Shown one piece after another: positions 1 to 9,684 of a stretch of DNA of 64,000 nt. Numbering within the stretch: the stretch's first letter is position 1; the number at the start of each line of letters is the position of its first letter. The notes beneath the pieces are model-generated. The model was given only the letters and a program-made list of their open reading frames with translations. It ran no database searches and had not been told where the DNA came from. Position numbers and translations under genes: made by a program. This stretch comes from Planctomycetota bacterium (GTDB taxonomy: Bacteria; Planctomycetota; UBA1135; UBA2386): NCBI GenBank assembly GCA_020638695.1, contig JACKIB010000007.1:62001-126000 (forward strand), read 5' to 3'.

Positions 1-48
1 GCAGCGCCCACCGTGGCCCGCGGCGACGAGGCCCACCGGGGTGGCCGC

Positions 49-3015
49 TCACCGGCGCACCAGACGCAGGACCGGGCGCACCCCGATCGCCGGGTCCCCG
101 CGGTCGAATCGGTGGGAGAACCGCGCCGTGGCGCGCGCCAGCACCGCCGGTTGATCGAACCGCCCACCGCGCACCACGCGGGCAGCGTGCGGCGCGGTCA
201 CCTCACGCTCGCCAGAACCCGGCGCGTGGCCGGCGTCGTACGCATTCTCGTAGCGCTCCAGGCACCACTCCGCGACGTTGCCCTGCATGTCGAACAGCCC
301 GAACGCGTTGGGTGCGAGCCGCCCGACCGGCAGTGGCTGTGCCGGCCGGTCGAACGGCAGCGGCACGTCGCGCACGAACGCATGGCCGCGCAGGTCGTCC
401 ACCGAACTCGGCGCATAGGCGTCGGCAACGCGACCGCGACAGGCGAGCTCCCACTGCGCCTCGGTGGGCAGCGACAACCCCCAGTTGGCGAGCGCGATGA
501 CCGCGTCCTGGTGGGCCATGCCGGTCGCGGGCAGGGTGGCATCGCTCGGCACCGGGGCGCCGCACAGCCGCCCCCACTGCCCGCGGGTCAACTCGTGCGC
601 GGCGATGAGGAACGCGTCGAGCGTCACTGTGTGCACGCGCGATTCGGCGAACGTGGCGTCCGGATCGATGTTCGGTCCCACCTTGCCATCCGGGGGCCGC
701 GCCCCCATCCGGAAGGTCCCGCCCGGCACCGCGACCAGCACCGCTCCGGACGCCGGGGTGACGTTCCACGCCCCCTGCGCGCTCCGCTGTGGGCGTTCGC
801 CACTCGCCACCAACCACAGCTCCAGCAGCCCGGTCTTCGGGTTCGTGCCGAGCGGCACGAGGCCGGGAATGGTGCGCGGGACGCCGGGCTTCGCCCCCGG
901 CCACAGCACGCTCGCCGCGTCCATCCAGGCGCCGCGGTGCTCGGCGGCGGCACAGATCGTGGCCACGCGCTGCGCGCGGGCTGCCTGTTGTTTGGTCTGC
1001 TCGAGCAGGGGCCGCAGCCGATCGAGCGCGCGCGCCATCGCGTCGACGCGGGCCCGGTCCGCGGGATCGCGCAGGCCGGCGTCGAGCAGCGGAACGAGCA
1101 TGCGGTAGCGGTCGCCATCGCGCTCGGTCAGCCACTCGACCTGCTGCACCCACGCGCCGAGGTCCTTCGCGACCTGCGGGTCGGCGAGCCGTCTGGTGCC
1201 CCGCGCGGCCTCGGTCAGCACGGCGAGCCGTCGCGTCAGCCAGGGCTCGAGCTGCGCCACGTCGCTGGCGTTGCGCAGCTGCTCCACCTCGGCGCGCACG
1301 GACGCGAGCTCCTTGCGCAGCGCGTCGCGCCCGCGCTCGAGCTCGCGGCGCTGCCCCGCCAACGAATCGCGCTCGCCGGCCAGCCGGAGTAGCTCGGCGG
1401 TCGCGCGCTTGGCCTGGTCTTCCGCGCGTTGCCTGTTCTGCTCGGTTTCCTCCGCCTTGTGGGTCGCATCCTTCAACTTCTCTGCCGCCTCGCTGGCACG
1501 CTGGTCGGCTACGCGGGCATTCCGCTCGGCCTTCGTCACGCGCTCCTTGGCCACCTGCTCGGCAGCGACTGCCCGTCGCTCCTTCTCGGCCGCTTCCTGC
1601 AGCGCCGCGTCGGCAACCCGCTGACGGCGCTCGCCTTCCTCCCGCTGCTGGCGAACCTGCTCGCGCAACTCCGGCATGCTGCGGAGTTCCCCCGTCAGCC
1701 GCCGCACTTCCGCTTCCTTGTCCTCGGCTCGCTGCCACAGCACCACCGCGACCGACAGCCCGCCGGCCAGTGACAGCAGCACCGCCGCGCACGCTGCGGC
1801 GAACCCACGGTGCTTGCGCAGCAGCTTGCGCACCCGTGACCATGCCCCGGGCGAGCTGACCGACACGACCTCGTTCTGCAGGTAGCGCAGCAGGTCCGCG
1901 GCGAACTCGGACGGGGACAGGTAGCGCAGTGTGCGGTCCTTGGCGAGCGCCTTCATCACGATGCCGTCGAGGTCGCCGCGCACCTTGCGCAGCAGGTCGC
2001 GCGGCTCGGTGCGCCGGCGCCCGGCCACCTCGTCGGCACTGCCGAGCTCGGACAGCCGGGTGCTCGGCTTGGGCGGATCGACCTCACGGATCTGCCGGGC
2101 GATCTCCGCGGCCCCGGCTTCGAGCAGCTCCTTGCGGGTGAACGGCAGCGCACCGACCAACAGCTCGTACAGCACCACGCCCAACGAGTACACGTCGGTC
2201 GCGGCGTCGACGTGCAGCGTCTTGCCGCTGGCCTGCTCCGGGCTCATGTACTCCGGCGTCCCGACCACCATGCCGAGCTCGGTGAGGAACCCGTGCTCGT
2301 CCGATCCGCCCTGCATCGCCTTCGCCAGCCCGAAGTCGATGATCTTCGGCATCGCATGGCCGTCGCTGACCGTCACCAGGATGTTCCCGGGCTTGAGGTC
2401 GCGGTGCACGATGCCCTTGCTGTGCGCGTGCTGCACGCCGTAGCAGACCTGCAGGAACAGCGACAGCCGCTCCTCCACCCCCAGCCGGTTGTCGTCGCAG
2501 TAGCTGGTGATCGGCACCCCGTCGACGTACTCCATCACGAAGTACGGACGACCACCCTCCTCGGTGCCCGCGTCGTACACGCGCGCGATCGCGGGGTGGT
2601 CCATCATCCCCAGGGCTTGGCGCTCGGCGGCGAACCGCCGCACGATGCGCTCCGAGTCCATGCCCTTCTTGATCACCTTGAGGGCCACGCGACGGTGGAG
2701 TGGTCCCTGCTGCTCGGCGAGGTAGACCTCGCCCATTCCGCCGTGGCCGAGCGGCTGCAGAATGCGGTACGGGCCGATCGACTCGGGGGCCGGAACGCGC
2801 GGCACCCGCGGTCGCCGAGTCTCGGTCGGCATCGCCTGCAGACGTGGGTTCGGCTCGGGGTCAGGGAGGTCCGGGTGCAGCGCCGCCCATGCGCGGATCT
2901 CCGCCGCGTGATCAGGGTGCTCGGCGACGAGCTTGGCGACCGCGGCACCGCGGTCGACGCGTTCGTCGGCGACGATGTCGAGCAACCGATCCTCCAACCA
3001 GTCGGGCAGAGTCAT
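49..3015 (-). CDS. Membrane Ser/Thr protein kinase fused to a C-terminal FGE/SUMF1-like domain
   Basis: This is a 988-residue Hanks-type kinase. The kinase domain spans about residues 80-390, with a glycine loop (GHGGMGEVYLAE), the ATP lysine in VALKVIKKG, the catalytic loop HRDLKPGN and the DFG motif in IIDFGLAK. A single membrane segment follows at about 405-425, then a long charged coiled coil to about 600. The last 240 residues look like the formylglycine-generating enzyme/sulfatase-modifying fold, with GNVAEWCLE and RVVRGGRFDQP. The paired active-site cysteines of true FGE, normally just after the RGGS-type motif, are not visible, so the C-terminal domain is probably a binding or sensor module. 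The kinase end should be cytoplasmic and the FGE-like end extracytoplasmic. Such fusions are common in Planctomycetota. The substrate cannot be told from sequence. The gene starts 54 bases from the stop of the gene at 3070-4767, so the two may be co-transcribed. Confidence 0.93.
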   Translation of the reverse strand: MTLPDWLEDRLLDIVADERVDRGAAVAKLVAEHPDHAAEIRAWAALHPDLPDPEPNPRLQAMPTETRRPRVPRVPAPESIGPYRILQPLGHGGMGEVYLAEQQGPLHRRVALKVIKKGMDSERIVRRFAAERQALGMMDHPAIARVYDAGTEEGGRPYFVMEYVDGVPITSYCDDNRLGVEERLSLFLQVCYGVQHAHSKGIVHRDLKPGNILVTVSDGHAMPKIIDFGLAKAMQGGSDEHGFLTELGMVVGTPEYMSPEQASGKTLHVDAATDVYSLGVVLYELLVGALPFTRKELLEAGAAEIARQIREVDPPKPSTRLSELGSADEVAGRRRTEPRDLLRKVRGDLDGIVMKALAKDRTLRYLSPSEFAADLLRYLQNEVVSVSSPGAWSRVRKLLRKHRGFAAACAAVLLSLAGGLSVAVVLWQRAEDKEAEVRRLTGELRSMPELREQVRQQREEGERRQRVADAALQEAAEKERRAVAAEQVAKERVTKAERNARVADQRASEAAEKLKDATHKAEETEQNRQRAEDQAKRATAELLRLAGERDSLAGQRRELERGRDALRKELASVRAEVEQLRNASDVAQLEPWLTRRLAVLTEAARGTRRLADPQVAKDLGAWVQQVEWLTERDGDRYRMLVPLLDAGLRDPADRARVDAMARALDRLRPLLEQTKQQAARAQRVATICAAAEHRGAWMDAASVLWPGAKPGVPRTIPGLVPLGTNPKTGLLELWLVASGERPQRSAQGAWNVTPASGAVLVAVPGGTFRMGARPPDGKVGPNIDPDATFAESRVHTVTLDAFLIAAHELTRGQWGRLCGAPVPSDATLPATGMAHQDAVIALANWGLSLPTEAQWELACRGRVADAYAPSSVDDLRGHAFVRDVPLPFDRPAQPLPVGRLAPNAFGLFDMQGNVAEWCLERYENAYDAGHAPGSGEREVTAPHAARVVRGGRFDQPAVLARATARFSHRFDRGDPAIGVRPVLRLVRR

Positions 3016-3069
3016 GACAGGCCTCCGAGCATACGTGTTCGGTCCGGCGATCCGGGGACACGAAGCGCG

Positions 3070-4767
3070 CTAGCGGGCATCCGCCACCACCGCTGCTCGG
3101 GACGGCAGGTCGAGCGAACGATGCGGCGACACCGCGCATTCCGCCGCCGCGACGCACTGCAGCACGCCCTCGGCCCACGGCCGCAGGAACGCGTCGGCGC
3201 ACAGTCCCCGCAGCACGCGAGCGCCGCGCCGCAGCGACGCCCGACCCGCAGCGTCCCCGCGCGCCAGCCGGGCGGCGGCCCGCAGGCAGACACACTTGTC
3301 GGCCGGCGGAGCGCCACTCGCGAGGAATTCGAACAAGTCCGGCACCGCGCGCGCACCGAGCCGGGCGACGCATTCGAGCAACGCACCGGTGGCGATCGGA
3401 TCTGCGGACGCGACCAGGCCACGGAGCAGCGGCGGCGCGGCGACTTCGCCGAGTTGCGCGAGCACCGCGGCGGCCCGGTCGCGCAGCTCCGCGCAGACCG
3501 TCCCACCGAGCAGGTCGACCAACGGTGCGGCGGACGGCGCGCCGATCGCGGCGAGCGCCAGCGCGGCGTGATGCCGCTGCGCCGCGTCGCCGTCGCGCAG
3601 ATAGCCGACCAGTGCGTCGACCGCCGGCGCCGCCGCCGGCCCGAGCGAGCGCACCGCCTCCATCGCCCCGCGCCAGGTATCGGGCGCCGCGGCGACGGTG
3701 CCCAGCGCCGCACACACCGCGGCCCGGCCAGGCGCCCCGCAGCAACGCAGCGCAACCGCGACGGCAGCGCGGTTGGCGGCGACCGGATCGCCGAGGCACG
3801 GCGCGAGCAACTGCGCAGTCCGCCGCGGGTGCACGGCACCCAGACGCGCCACCGCACGCACCGCGAAGTACCGCACCTCGTCATCGCCGTGCGCGAGTGC
3901 TCCAGCGACCCGGCGCACGAGTGGCATCGGTGCGGAGGAGAACGCCGCGAGTGCGCGCAGCACTGCGCGTTGGATCACCTTCCCGCCGCAGCCGAGTTGG
4001 CTGGCGAGAATCGGCAGGGCACGCGGGTCCAACCCCCGTGCCAAGGCCTCGACCGCCGCGACGGCGGGCGCGACCGAGGCGCCGCCAGCGAAGTGGCCGT
4101 GTGCGACCAGCGCACCGAGCAGCGTCCGCTGGGCATCCGTTTGGCGGCACGCGCCGAGGGCGCGGATCAGGGCCACGTGCTGGTTCGGCGACCCAGACGT
4201 ACCCGCACCCTGCAGGCGTCGTACCAGCAGATCACCCAGCGCCGTCCCGCCCCCGCCGATCCGGTCGATCGCCCGCGCCGCGACGGTCACCTCGAGGTCC
4301 GAGGTGGATGCCTGAAGGAAGCCGTGGATCGACGGGAGGGCGCCGCGGGCCGCCGCCCCGCGCTCGCCGAGCAGAACCACCGCCGCGAGGTGCGCGGCGG
4401 GGGCTCGCTCCGCGTCGCACAACACCTGGTCGAGGTCGAACACGCTCGCCGCCCGGCGCAGGGCGGCCAGGATCCGGACATGCCTGCTGCAGAACCCGGT
4501 CTCGGTCGCGGGCAGCGGGCCGACCAGGGCGTCGAACAGCGCCCCGACTCCCACCGATCCCCAGGCGGCCAACGCCGCCGCCGCACGGGCCCGCAGTGCG
4601 GGGTCGGAATCGACGCTACAGGTGCGGACCAGCTGCTCGAACGGCGGGGTTCGGTCCGCCGAAGCGGGGTCGGACTCACTGGCCGGTGCCTGACACCCCG
4701 CCATCGCAACGAGGAGAACGGGCAGGCAGGGGACGATCGCGGGCAGGGTGGGGAGTCTCAGGAACAC
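3070..4767 (-). CDS. HEAT-repeat lipoprotein
   Basis: This 565-residue protein begins with a hydrophobic leader ending in a lipobox (LLVAMAGC, about residues 18-25), so it is probably a lipoprotein facing the periplasm. The rest is Ala- and Arg-rich helical repeats typical of HEAT or PBS-lyase-like arrays, for example ALAHGDDEVRYFAVRAVARLG and YLRDGDAAQRHHAALALAAIG, at roughly 30-40 residue intervals. Such arrays are protein-interaction scaffolds, and no catalytic motif is evident. The start is a GTG at 4767, chosen because it gives a complete signal peptide; an ATG start would lose the n-region. It lies directly upstream of the kinase-FGE gene on the same strand and may work with it. The exact role is unknown. 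Confidence 0.82.
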   Translation of the reverse strand: MFLRLPTLPAIVPCLPVLLVAMAGCQAPASESDPASADRTPPFEQLVRTCSVDSDPALRARAAAALAAWGSVGVGALFDALVGPLPATETGFCSRHVRILAALRRAASVFDLDQVLCDAERAPAAHLAAVVLLGERGAAARGALPSIHGFLQASTSDLEVTVAARAIDRIGGGGTALGDLLVRRLQGAGTSGSPNQHVALIRALGACRQTDAQRTLLGALVAHGHFAGGASVAPAVAAVEALARGLDPRALPILASQLGCGGKVIQRAVLRALAAFSSAPMPLVRRVAGALAHGDDEVRYFAVRAVARLGAVHPRRTAQLLAPCLGDPVAANRAAVAVALRCCGAPGRAAVCAALGTVAAAPDTWRGAMEAVRSLGPAAAPAVDALVGYLRDGDAAQRHHAALALAAIGAPSAAPLVDLLGGTVCAELRDRAAAVLAQLGEVAAPPLLRGLVASADPIATGALLECVARLGARAVPDLFEFLASGAPPADKCVCLRAAARLARGDAAGRASLRRGARVLRGLCADAFLRPWAEGVLQCVAAAECAVSPHRSLDLPSRAAVVADAR

Positions 4768-5019
4768 GCTCCCCCAGCGCGGGACGCGTCGGTCCGTTCG
4801 ACCCGGGCAACCGTGTTTTTTCTCGCCCGCCGGATCGGGTCGCTGTGGAGGATGCGAGCCCGATGGCCTTCCTCACCCTCCACCCGATCCTCGGGCCCCG
4901 GTCGCGGTGGGACCCTGCGTGACACCTTGGAGGACGAGGCCGCAGCTGCGCATGCTGCTCACCCCCCTGATGGCGAGTTCGAGCGGATCGTAGCTGCTCG
5001 ACCTCGTGAGCCGAACCAC

Positions 5020-8000
5020 TCAGCGGCCGATCGTCGCCAGCAGCGCGTTGGTCAATCCACCCGCGGGAATCGAACCGTCGGTGATCACCAGAGTCTGCAG
5101 GCCGAGCCGCACCCCGATCAGGTTCTTGTCGTCAGGGACAGCGAGCGGGTACGGCGTCCCGGTAGGGTCGATCGACATGATCAGGGTGGTCGCCAGCGTG
5201 CCGGTGATCAGCACCCCGAACGGCGGCAGGAACTCGCCGCCGATCGCCGGTCCGACCACCAAGACCTGCGAACCCTGCTTGGGTCCCGGCCCGAAGATCG
5301 TCAGGTTGGTGGTGCGGCCGATCCGCAGCTCGCTGTCGATCCCCATGCGGTACTGGTAGACCTCGTAGGCGCCGATGTCCGGCAGCGCCAGGCCGTTGAG
5401 CGCGTGGTCGAGGATGCGGCTGTTGCCCTCGTAGTCGACCCCCCACAGCGTCGCCTGCGGCAGGTCGCCACGGCCGACGCACAGCGAGAACGGCGAGATG
5501 TGCAAGTCGCCGCCGGCGACGTCGGCGAACATCGGGTCGGCGTGGATGTTGCCCTTCTCGAGGCTGCCGTTGCACTTGGTGTGGCGCACGTTGACGAAGT
5601 TGTCCTGGGTGACCCGGCGGGCGTTGTTCCAGCTGATCGAGCTGTAGACCACGCCGCCGTAGGGGCCAGGGCTGAAGATGCCGATACCCTTGTTCTCGGT
5701 GGCGGTGGCGTGCTGCACCGTGAACAGGTTGCCGCGCAGGTTGATCCCGACCGATTCGCACTTGTAGGCGATCCAGTTGGCGGCCGGGGACATCACATCG
5801 TCGATGTAGAAGCCCGAGCGCAGGGAGAAGTCGGCGCGCGCCGAGGTGATGCGCACCTGGCCGTTGTTGCACACGAAGGTCCCCACTCCCGAGAACCCGC
5901 CACCCCCGTAGCGAGCGTGCACGTGAGCCACCGAACCGGACGAGCTCGGACCGAATTGCACCGCTCCCCAGTCTCCAGGCACCGGCACGGTGGCATTGCC
6001 GTCGAGATTGGTGTCGCCGCCGACCGTGTCGTCGCGGCTCGAGGTGATGACGATCGGCTTGTCACCACGCCCGTCGAGCACCAGTCGACCACCGCCGGAC
6101 AGCGACCCGCCGAGCATCTTGAGCTTGATGCCCGGCCCGACTTGGAAGGCGTTGCCGGTACTCGTGGATACTCCGTTGCAGACGATGATCCCGTTGCCAT
6201 TCAGGGTGTTTGCCATCGTGATCGAGGTCGACCGGGACGTGGCTTGGCCCTGAACCTGGAGGTGGTCACCGGTGCCGTTGCCGCTGGCCCGGTTGTCGAG
6301 CAAGAACGGCAACTCGTCCCAGTTGAGGTTGAGGAACGGGCGCATCGCGTTGCCCAGGAACTGGCAATCCTCGACCACCACGCCCCGCGCGGTGCCATCC
6401 AACAGGTTGAGCCCGTACTGCGACGACTTCTCGAACACACAGCCGCGGAACGTGGCGACCTGGCCGCCCTGCACCACCACGACCGCGCCATTGGAGAACC
6501 CCGCGCCGCCGAACCGGAACACCGTGCCGGTGAACTCGTTGCCGCTGGTGAACAGGTTGACGAAACTCCAGTCCCCCGGGGATCCGGTGGTCGGCCCATC
6601 GCCCCGGCTGTCGGTGCCGACGCTGTCGTCGTTCAACGAGGTGAACACAACCGGCTGGGTCGCGGTCCCGCGGCTCTCGATCCTCGCGCCCTGACTGACC
6701 GACACCCCCGCGACGAACTTGACCACGAGGCCGGGGTCGAGCGTCAACACGACGTCGGCGCCGCGCACGTCGATGTTGGTCACCACGATTTCGCTGTTGA
6801 GGCCATTGTCGGGTCCGATCCGCGCCGAGGTGAGTAGCGGCGCGGTGCCGGTGTTGAAGTACAGCGTGTAGAGCGTGCTCCCACCGCCGCAGCCACTGGC
6901 GCTATTGCCGCGGAACCGCGGCAGCGCGGCGAGCGCGGCGCCGTGGATCGCCCGGCCGCCGCAGTTGCGGATCGCGCACCGCTGCACCGTCGGCTGGCTG
7001 TTCGCGAGCTGGAGTCCGTCGTTCTTCGAGCTGTCGATGACGCAGTCGAGCAGGCTGACCGTTCCACCGCGTGCCGCGACCGCCGCGCGCTGCCCACCAT
7101 CGCTGCCCGCGAACCGGATGTCGGCGTTGGCGACCGACGACGTCCCCGTGGCGCCCAGCTGGAAGTACACCCCAGGCCAGTCCCCGGGCGAACCGACCGT
7201 CGGGCCGTCGCCCAGCGTGTCGTTGCCGACCGTGTCGTCGGCCGGCGAGGTGAACACCACGCGCCGGTTGGCGAGCCCCTGGACCTGCAGCGAACCGGTG
7301 CCGGCGATCGCGATCTGCGACGCAGTCTTGAAGATCAGCCCGCCGCGCACCGTGATGGTCGCGTTCGAGGCCTGCACCTGAGTCGCGAGGTAGATCTCGT
7401 TGTTGATGCCGTTCTCCGGACCGACCGACACGTCACCCAGCACCGAACCGCTGGCGACGCGGAGCGTGTGGCGCCCCATCCCGCTGGCGACGTTGTCGCG
7501 CATGTTGGGCAGGTTGGCGAAGTCGACCCGGTCGATCGCGTCGCCGGGGCAGTCGCGGATCGCACAGCGCTCCAGGGTCGGGCCGGAAAACGCGTGGATG
7601 CCGTCGCCCGCGCCGTCGCGCACCACGCAGTCGCGGAACACCACGCTGGTGCGGTTGAGCACCACCGAGGGATCGTTGCCGACTCCCGCGTAGCGCACTT
7701 CGACGAACTGCAGCACACCCCCGCCGTTGTCGAACTCCAAGTCGTCCCAGTCCCCCGCGGCCGGCAGTCGCGTGCCCAGCTTGACGCCGACGCTGTCGTC
7801 GTGGATCGACGTGAGCACGATCGGGTTGGTGCGGGTGCCGATCGCGTTCAACGTGGCGCCATTGCGCACGAAGAACTCGGCCTGCGGGCTGGCGAACTTG
7901 ATGACCACCCCCGGCTGGATGGTGAGGGTCTGGTTGGCGGTCACGAACACGTCGGCGGACGCCACGTAGGTCACCCCGGTCTTGAGCGGACCGAACGAAG

Positions 8001-8094
8001 TGTCGTCGATGCTGGTCGGCAGGGTGACTTGGGCGACGCCGGGGAACGCGAGCAGCGCGGCGGCAAGCAGTGGATCGAGGGTCGGGAGCTTCAT
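5020..8094 (-). CDS. Secreted parallel beta-helix repeat protein
   Basis: This 1024-residue protein has a signal peptide (cleavage near GVAQ, about residue 22). Several long repeats follow, each containing a phrase of the form NPIVLTSxxDDSVG, then GDWxxxxF, then xxVEVRYAG and RCAIRDCxGDAI. This pattern is typical of right-handed parallel beta-helix proteins of the pectate-lyase or NosD-like class, which often bind or cleave polysaccharide. The DDTVG/GDW unit recurs at least five times. The C-terminal 150 residues depart from the helix and resemble a small beta-sandwich with LGLQTLVITDG. No catalytic residues can be assigned. The protein is probably exported or surface-bound. It stands alone, divergent from the nucleotidase gene with a 138-base gap. 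Confidence 0.85.
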   Translation of the reverse strand: MKLPTLDPLLAAALLAFPGVAQVTLPTSIDDTSFGPLKTGVTYVASADVFVTANQTLTIQPGVVIKFASPQAEFFVRNGATLNAIGTRTNPIVLTSIHDDSVGVKLGTRLPAAGDWDDLEFDNGGGVLQFVEVRYAGVGNDPSVVLNRTSVVFRDCVVRDGAGDGIHAFSGPTLERCAIRDCPGDAIDRVDFANLPNMRDNVASGMGRHTLRVASGSVLGDVSVGPENGINNEIYLATQVQASNATITVRGGLIFKTASQIAIAGTGSLQVQGLANRRVVFTSPADDTVGNDTLGDGPTVGSPGDWPGVYFQLGATGTSSVANADIRFAGSDGGQRAAVAARGGTVSLLDCVIDSSKNDGLQLANSQPTVQRCAIRNCGGRAIHGAALAALPRFRGNSASGCGGGSTLYTLYFNTGTAPLLTSARIGPDNGLNSEIVVTNIDVRGADVVLTLDPGLVVKFVAGVSVSQGARIESRGTATQPVVFTSLNDDSVGTDSRGDGPTTGSPGDWSFVNLFTSGNEFTGTVFRFGGAGFSNGAVVVVQGGQVATFRGCVFEKSSQYGLNLLDGTARGVVVEDCQFLGNAMRPFLNLNWDELPFLLDNRASGNGTGDHLQVQGQATSRSTSITMANTLNGNGIIVCNGVSTSTGNAFQVGPGIKLKMLGGSLSGGGRLVLDGRGDKPIVITSSRDDTVGGDTNLDGNATVPVPGDWGAVQFGPSSSGSVAHVHARYGGGGFSGVGTFVCNNGQVRITSARADFSLRSGFYIDDVMSPAANWIAYKCESVGINLRGNLFTVQHATATENKGIGIFSPGPYGGVVYSSISWNNARRVTQDNFVNVRHTKCNGSLEKGNIHADPMFADVAGGDLHISPFSLCVGRGDLPQATLWGVDYEGNSRILDHALNGLALPDIGAYEVYQYRMGIDSELRIGRTTNLTIFGPGPKQGSQVLVVGPAIGGEFLPPFGVLITGTLATTLIMSIDPTGTPYPLAVPDDKNLIGVRLGLQTLVITDGSIPAGGLTNALLATIGR

Positions 8095-8232
8095 GGTGGA
8101 TCGGGGACCGGAGCGGTTGCTCCCGGAGAGTCAGGACGCGAGGCAATCCGTGACGCCCGGACCCGAGAAACACCGGACCACCCTGGGAGCCGCGCGCTCG
8201 GCGCGGTTCGGCCCAGCGGTTACAACGCGCCC

Positions 8233-9669
8233 ATGACCGCCGCTTCCAAGACCTTCGCCCCGGCCCCGGAACGCCGGGTGTTCGGCAACCGGACGCTGAA
8301 CATGCGGTCGATCCAGGTGGTCGGCTTCGACATGGACTACACGCTGGTCCACTACGACGTGCACGCCTGGGAGGCGCGCGCCTACGCCTACGCGCAGCAG
8401 CGGCTGGCCCGGGAGGGGCTGCCGGTCGATCGACTGGCGTTCGCGCCGGAGCAGTTCGCACGCGGGCTGGTGCTCGATCTGGAACTCGGCAACACCGTCA
8501 AGGCCAACCGGTTCGGCTACGTCACCCAGGCGGCGCACGGCACGCGCATGCTGGCGCACGAGGCGAAACGGCGCGCCTACGCGCAGGTGTGGGTCGACCT
8601 GTCGGAGCCGCGCTGGGTGTTCCTCAACACCTTGTTCTCGCTCTCGGAGGCGTGCCTCTACGCGCAGTTGGTCGACCTGCTCGACGCGGGCGAACTGGAC
8701 CCGACGAACGACTACCGCGAGCTCTACGCCCTGGTCGGGCGGGGCATGGACGCGGCGCACCTCGAGGGGGAACTCAAGGCCGAGATCGTCGCCACCCCGG
8801 AGCGCTTCGTCGAGCTCGACCCGGACCTACCGCGCGCCCTGCTCGACCTGCGCCAAGCCGGCAAGCGCCTGTTCTTGGCGACCAACAGCGACTGGCGCTA
8901 CACCGCGCCGATGATGCACTACGTGCTCGACCGCTACCTGCCGGACGGCACCGATTGGCGCAGCCTGTTCGACCTGGTGGTGGTGCAGGCGCGCAAGCCG
9001 GGGTTCTTCGACTCGGACCGGCCGTTCGCCGCCGTAGGCCACGACGGCGCGACCGCACCGCACGTCGGCCCGATGCAGCGCGACGCGGTCTACGCGGGCG
9101 GCAACAGCAAGGCGGTGCAGCAGCACTTCGGCGTGGCGGGCGGCGAGATCCTGTACGTCGGTGACCACGCGTACGCCGACGTGCACGTGTCGAGCCGCAT
9201 CCAGCGCTGGCGCACCATGCTGGTGCTGCGCGAACTGGAGCACGAGATCCGCGACGAGCAGGCGTTCGCGCCGGAGCAGGCGCAGTTGGTGGAATGGATG
9301 GAGCAGAAGCAGGCACTCGACCACGAACAGGCGACCTTGCGACTGGCGCTGCTTCGGCTCGAGCACGGAGGTGCTCTGCCCGCTGGGGTGCCCGGCACCG
9401 CCGCCGAGCTACAGGAACGGCTCCGCGCCTTGTGGCCGCGACTCGAGGAACTCGACCGGCGGATCGCCCCGCTGGCCGCCGCAGCGGGGCGCCTCGGGCA
9501 CGCCGCGTGGGGCCCGCTGATGCGCGCGGGACGCGACAAGAGTCGCCTGGCCCGCGAGATCGAGGGCTTCGCCGACGTCTACTCGTCGCGCGTTTCGAAC
9601 CTGCTGCACTTGACGCCATTCGGCTACCTGCAGGCCGCGCGCGGCAGCTTGCCGCACGACTCGGAGTGA
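8233..9669 (+). CDS. HAD-superfamily 5'-nucleotidase (HAD-IG, cN-II-like)
   Basis: This 478-residue cytoplasmic protein has the HAD motif I aspartates in GFDMDYTLVHYD (about residues 33-44), a motif II Thr-Asn-Ser in LFLATNSDW, and a motif IV acidic pair in GDHAYADVH. Length and motifs match the HAD-IG family related to eukaryotic cytosolic purine 5'-nucleotidase, which dephosphorylates IMP or GMP. The C-terminal third is helical and charged. A far longer open frame exists upstream, but similarity begins only at MTAASKTF. The ATG at 8233 follows a TACAAC box (8221-8226) by six bases, which would suit a leaderless transcript. The physiological nucleotide is not shown by the sequence. Confidence 0.88.
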   Translation: MTAASKTFAPAPERRVFGNRTLNMRSIQVVGFDMDYTLVHYDVHAWEARAYAYAQQRLAREGLPVDRLAFAPEQFARGLVLDLELGNTVKANRFGYVTQAAHGTRMLAHEAKRRAYAQVWVDLSEPRWVFLNTLFSLSEACLYAQLVDLLDAGELDPTNDYRELYALVGRGMDAAHLEGELKAEIVATPERFVELDPDLPRALLDLRQAGKRLFLATNSDWRYTAPMMHYVLDRYLPDGTDWRSLFDLVVVQARKPGFFDSDRPFAAVGHDGATAPHVGPMQRDAVYAGGNSKAVQQHFGVAGGEILYVGDHAYADVHVSSRIQRWRTMLVLRELEHEIRDEQAFAPEQAQLVEWMEQKQALDHEQATLRLALLRLEHGGALPAGVPGTAAELQERLRALWPRLEELDRRIAPLAAAAGRLGHAAWGPLMRAGRDKSRLAREIEGFADVYSSRVSNLLHLTPFGYLQAARGSLPHDSE

Positions 9670-9684
9670 CGTGCGCCGCCCGGG

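Noticed and set aside
4768..5019. A possible tRNA-like T-loop (GTTCGAC) near 4792
   Set aside because: The flanking bases do not form a T-stem, and no acceptor or anticodon arms could be folded.
2212..6837. A 1541-codon open frame on the + strand across the kinase, HEAT and beta-helix genes
   Set aside because: It is a shadow of three well-supported minus-strand genes; its composition (Arg, His, Gln, Pro rich without domains) is typical of antisense frames in GC-rich DNA.
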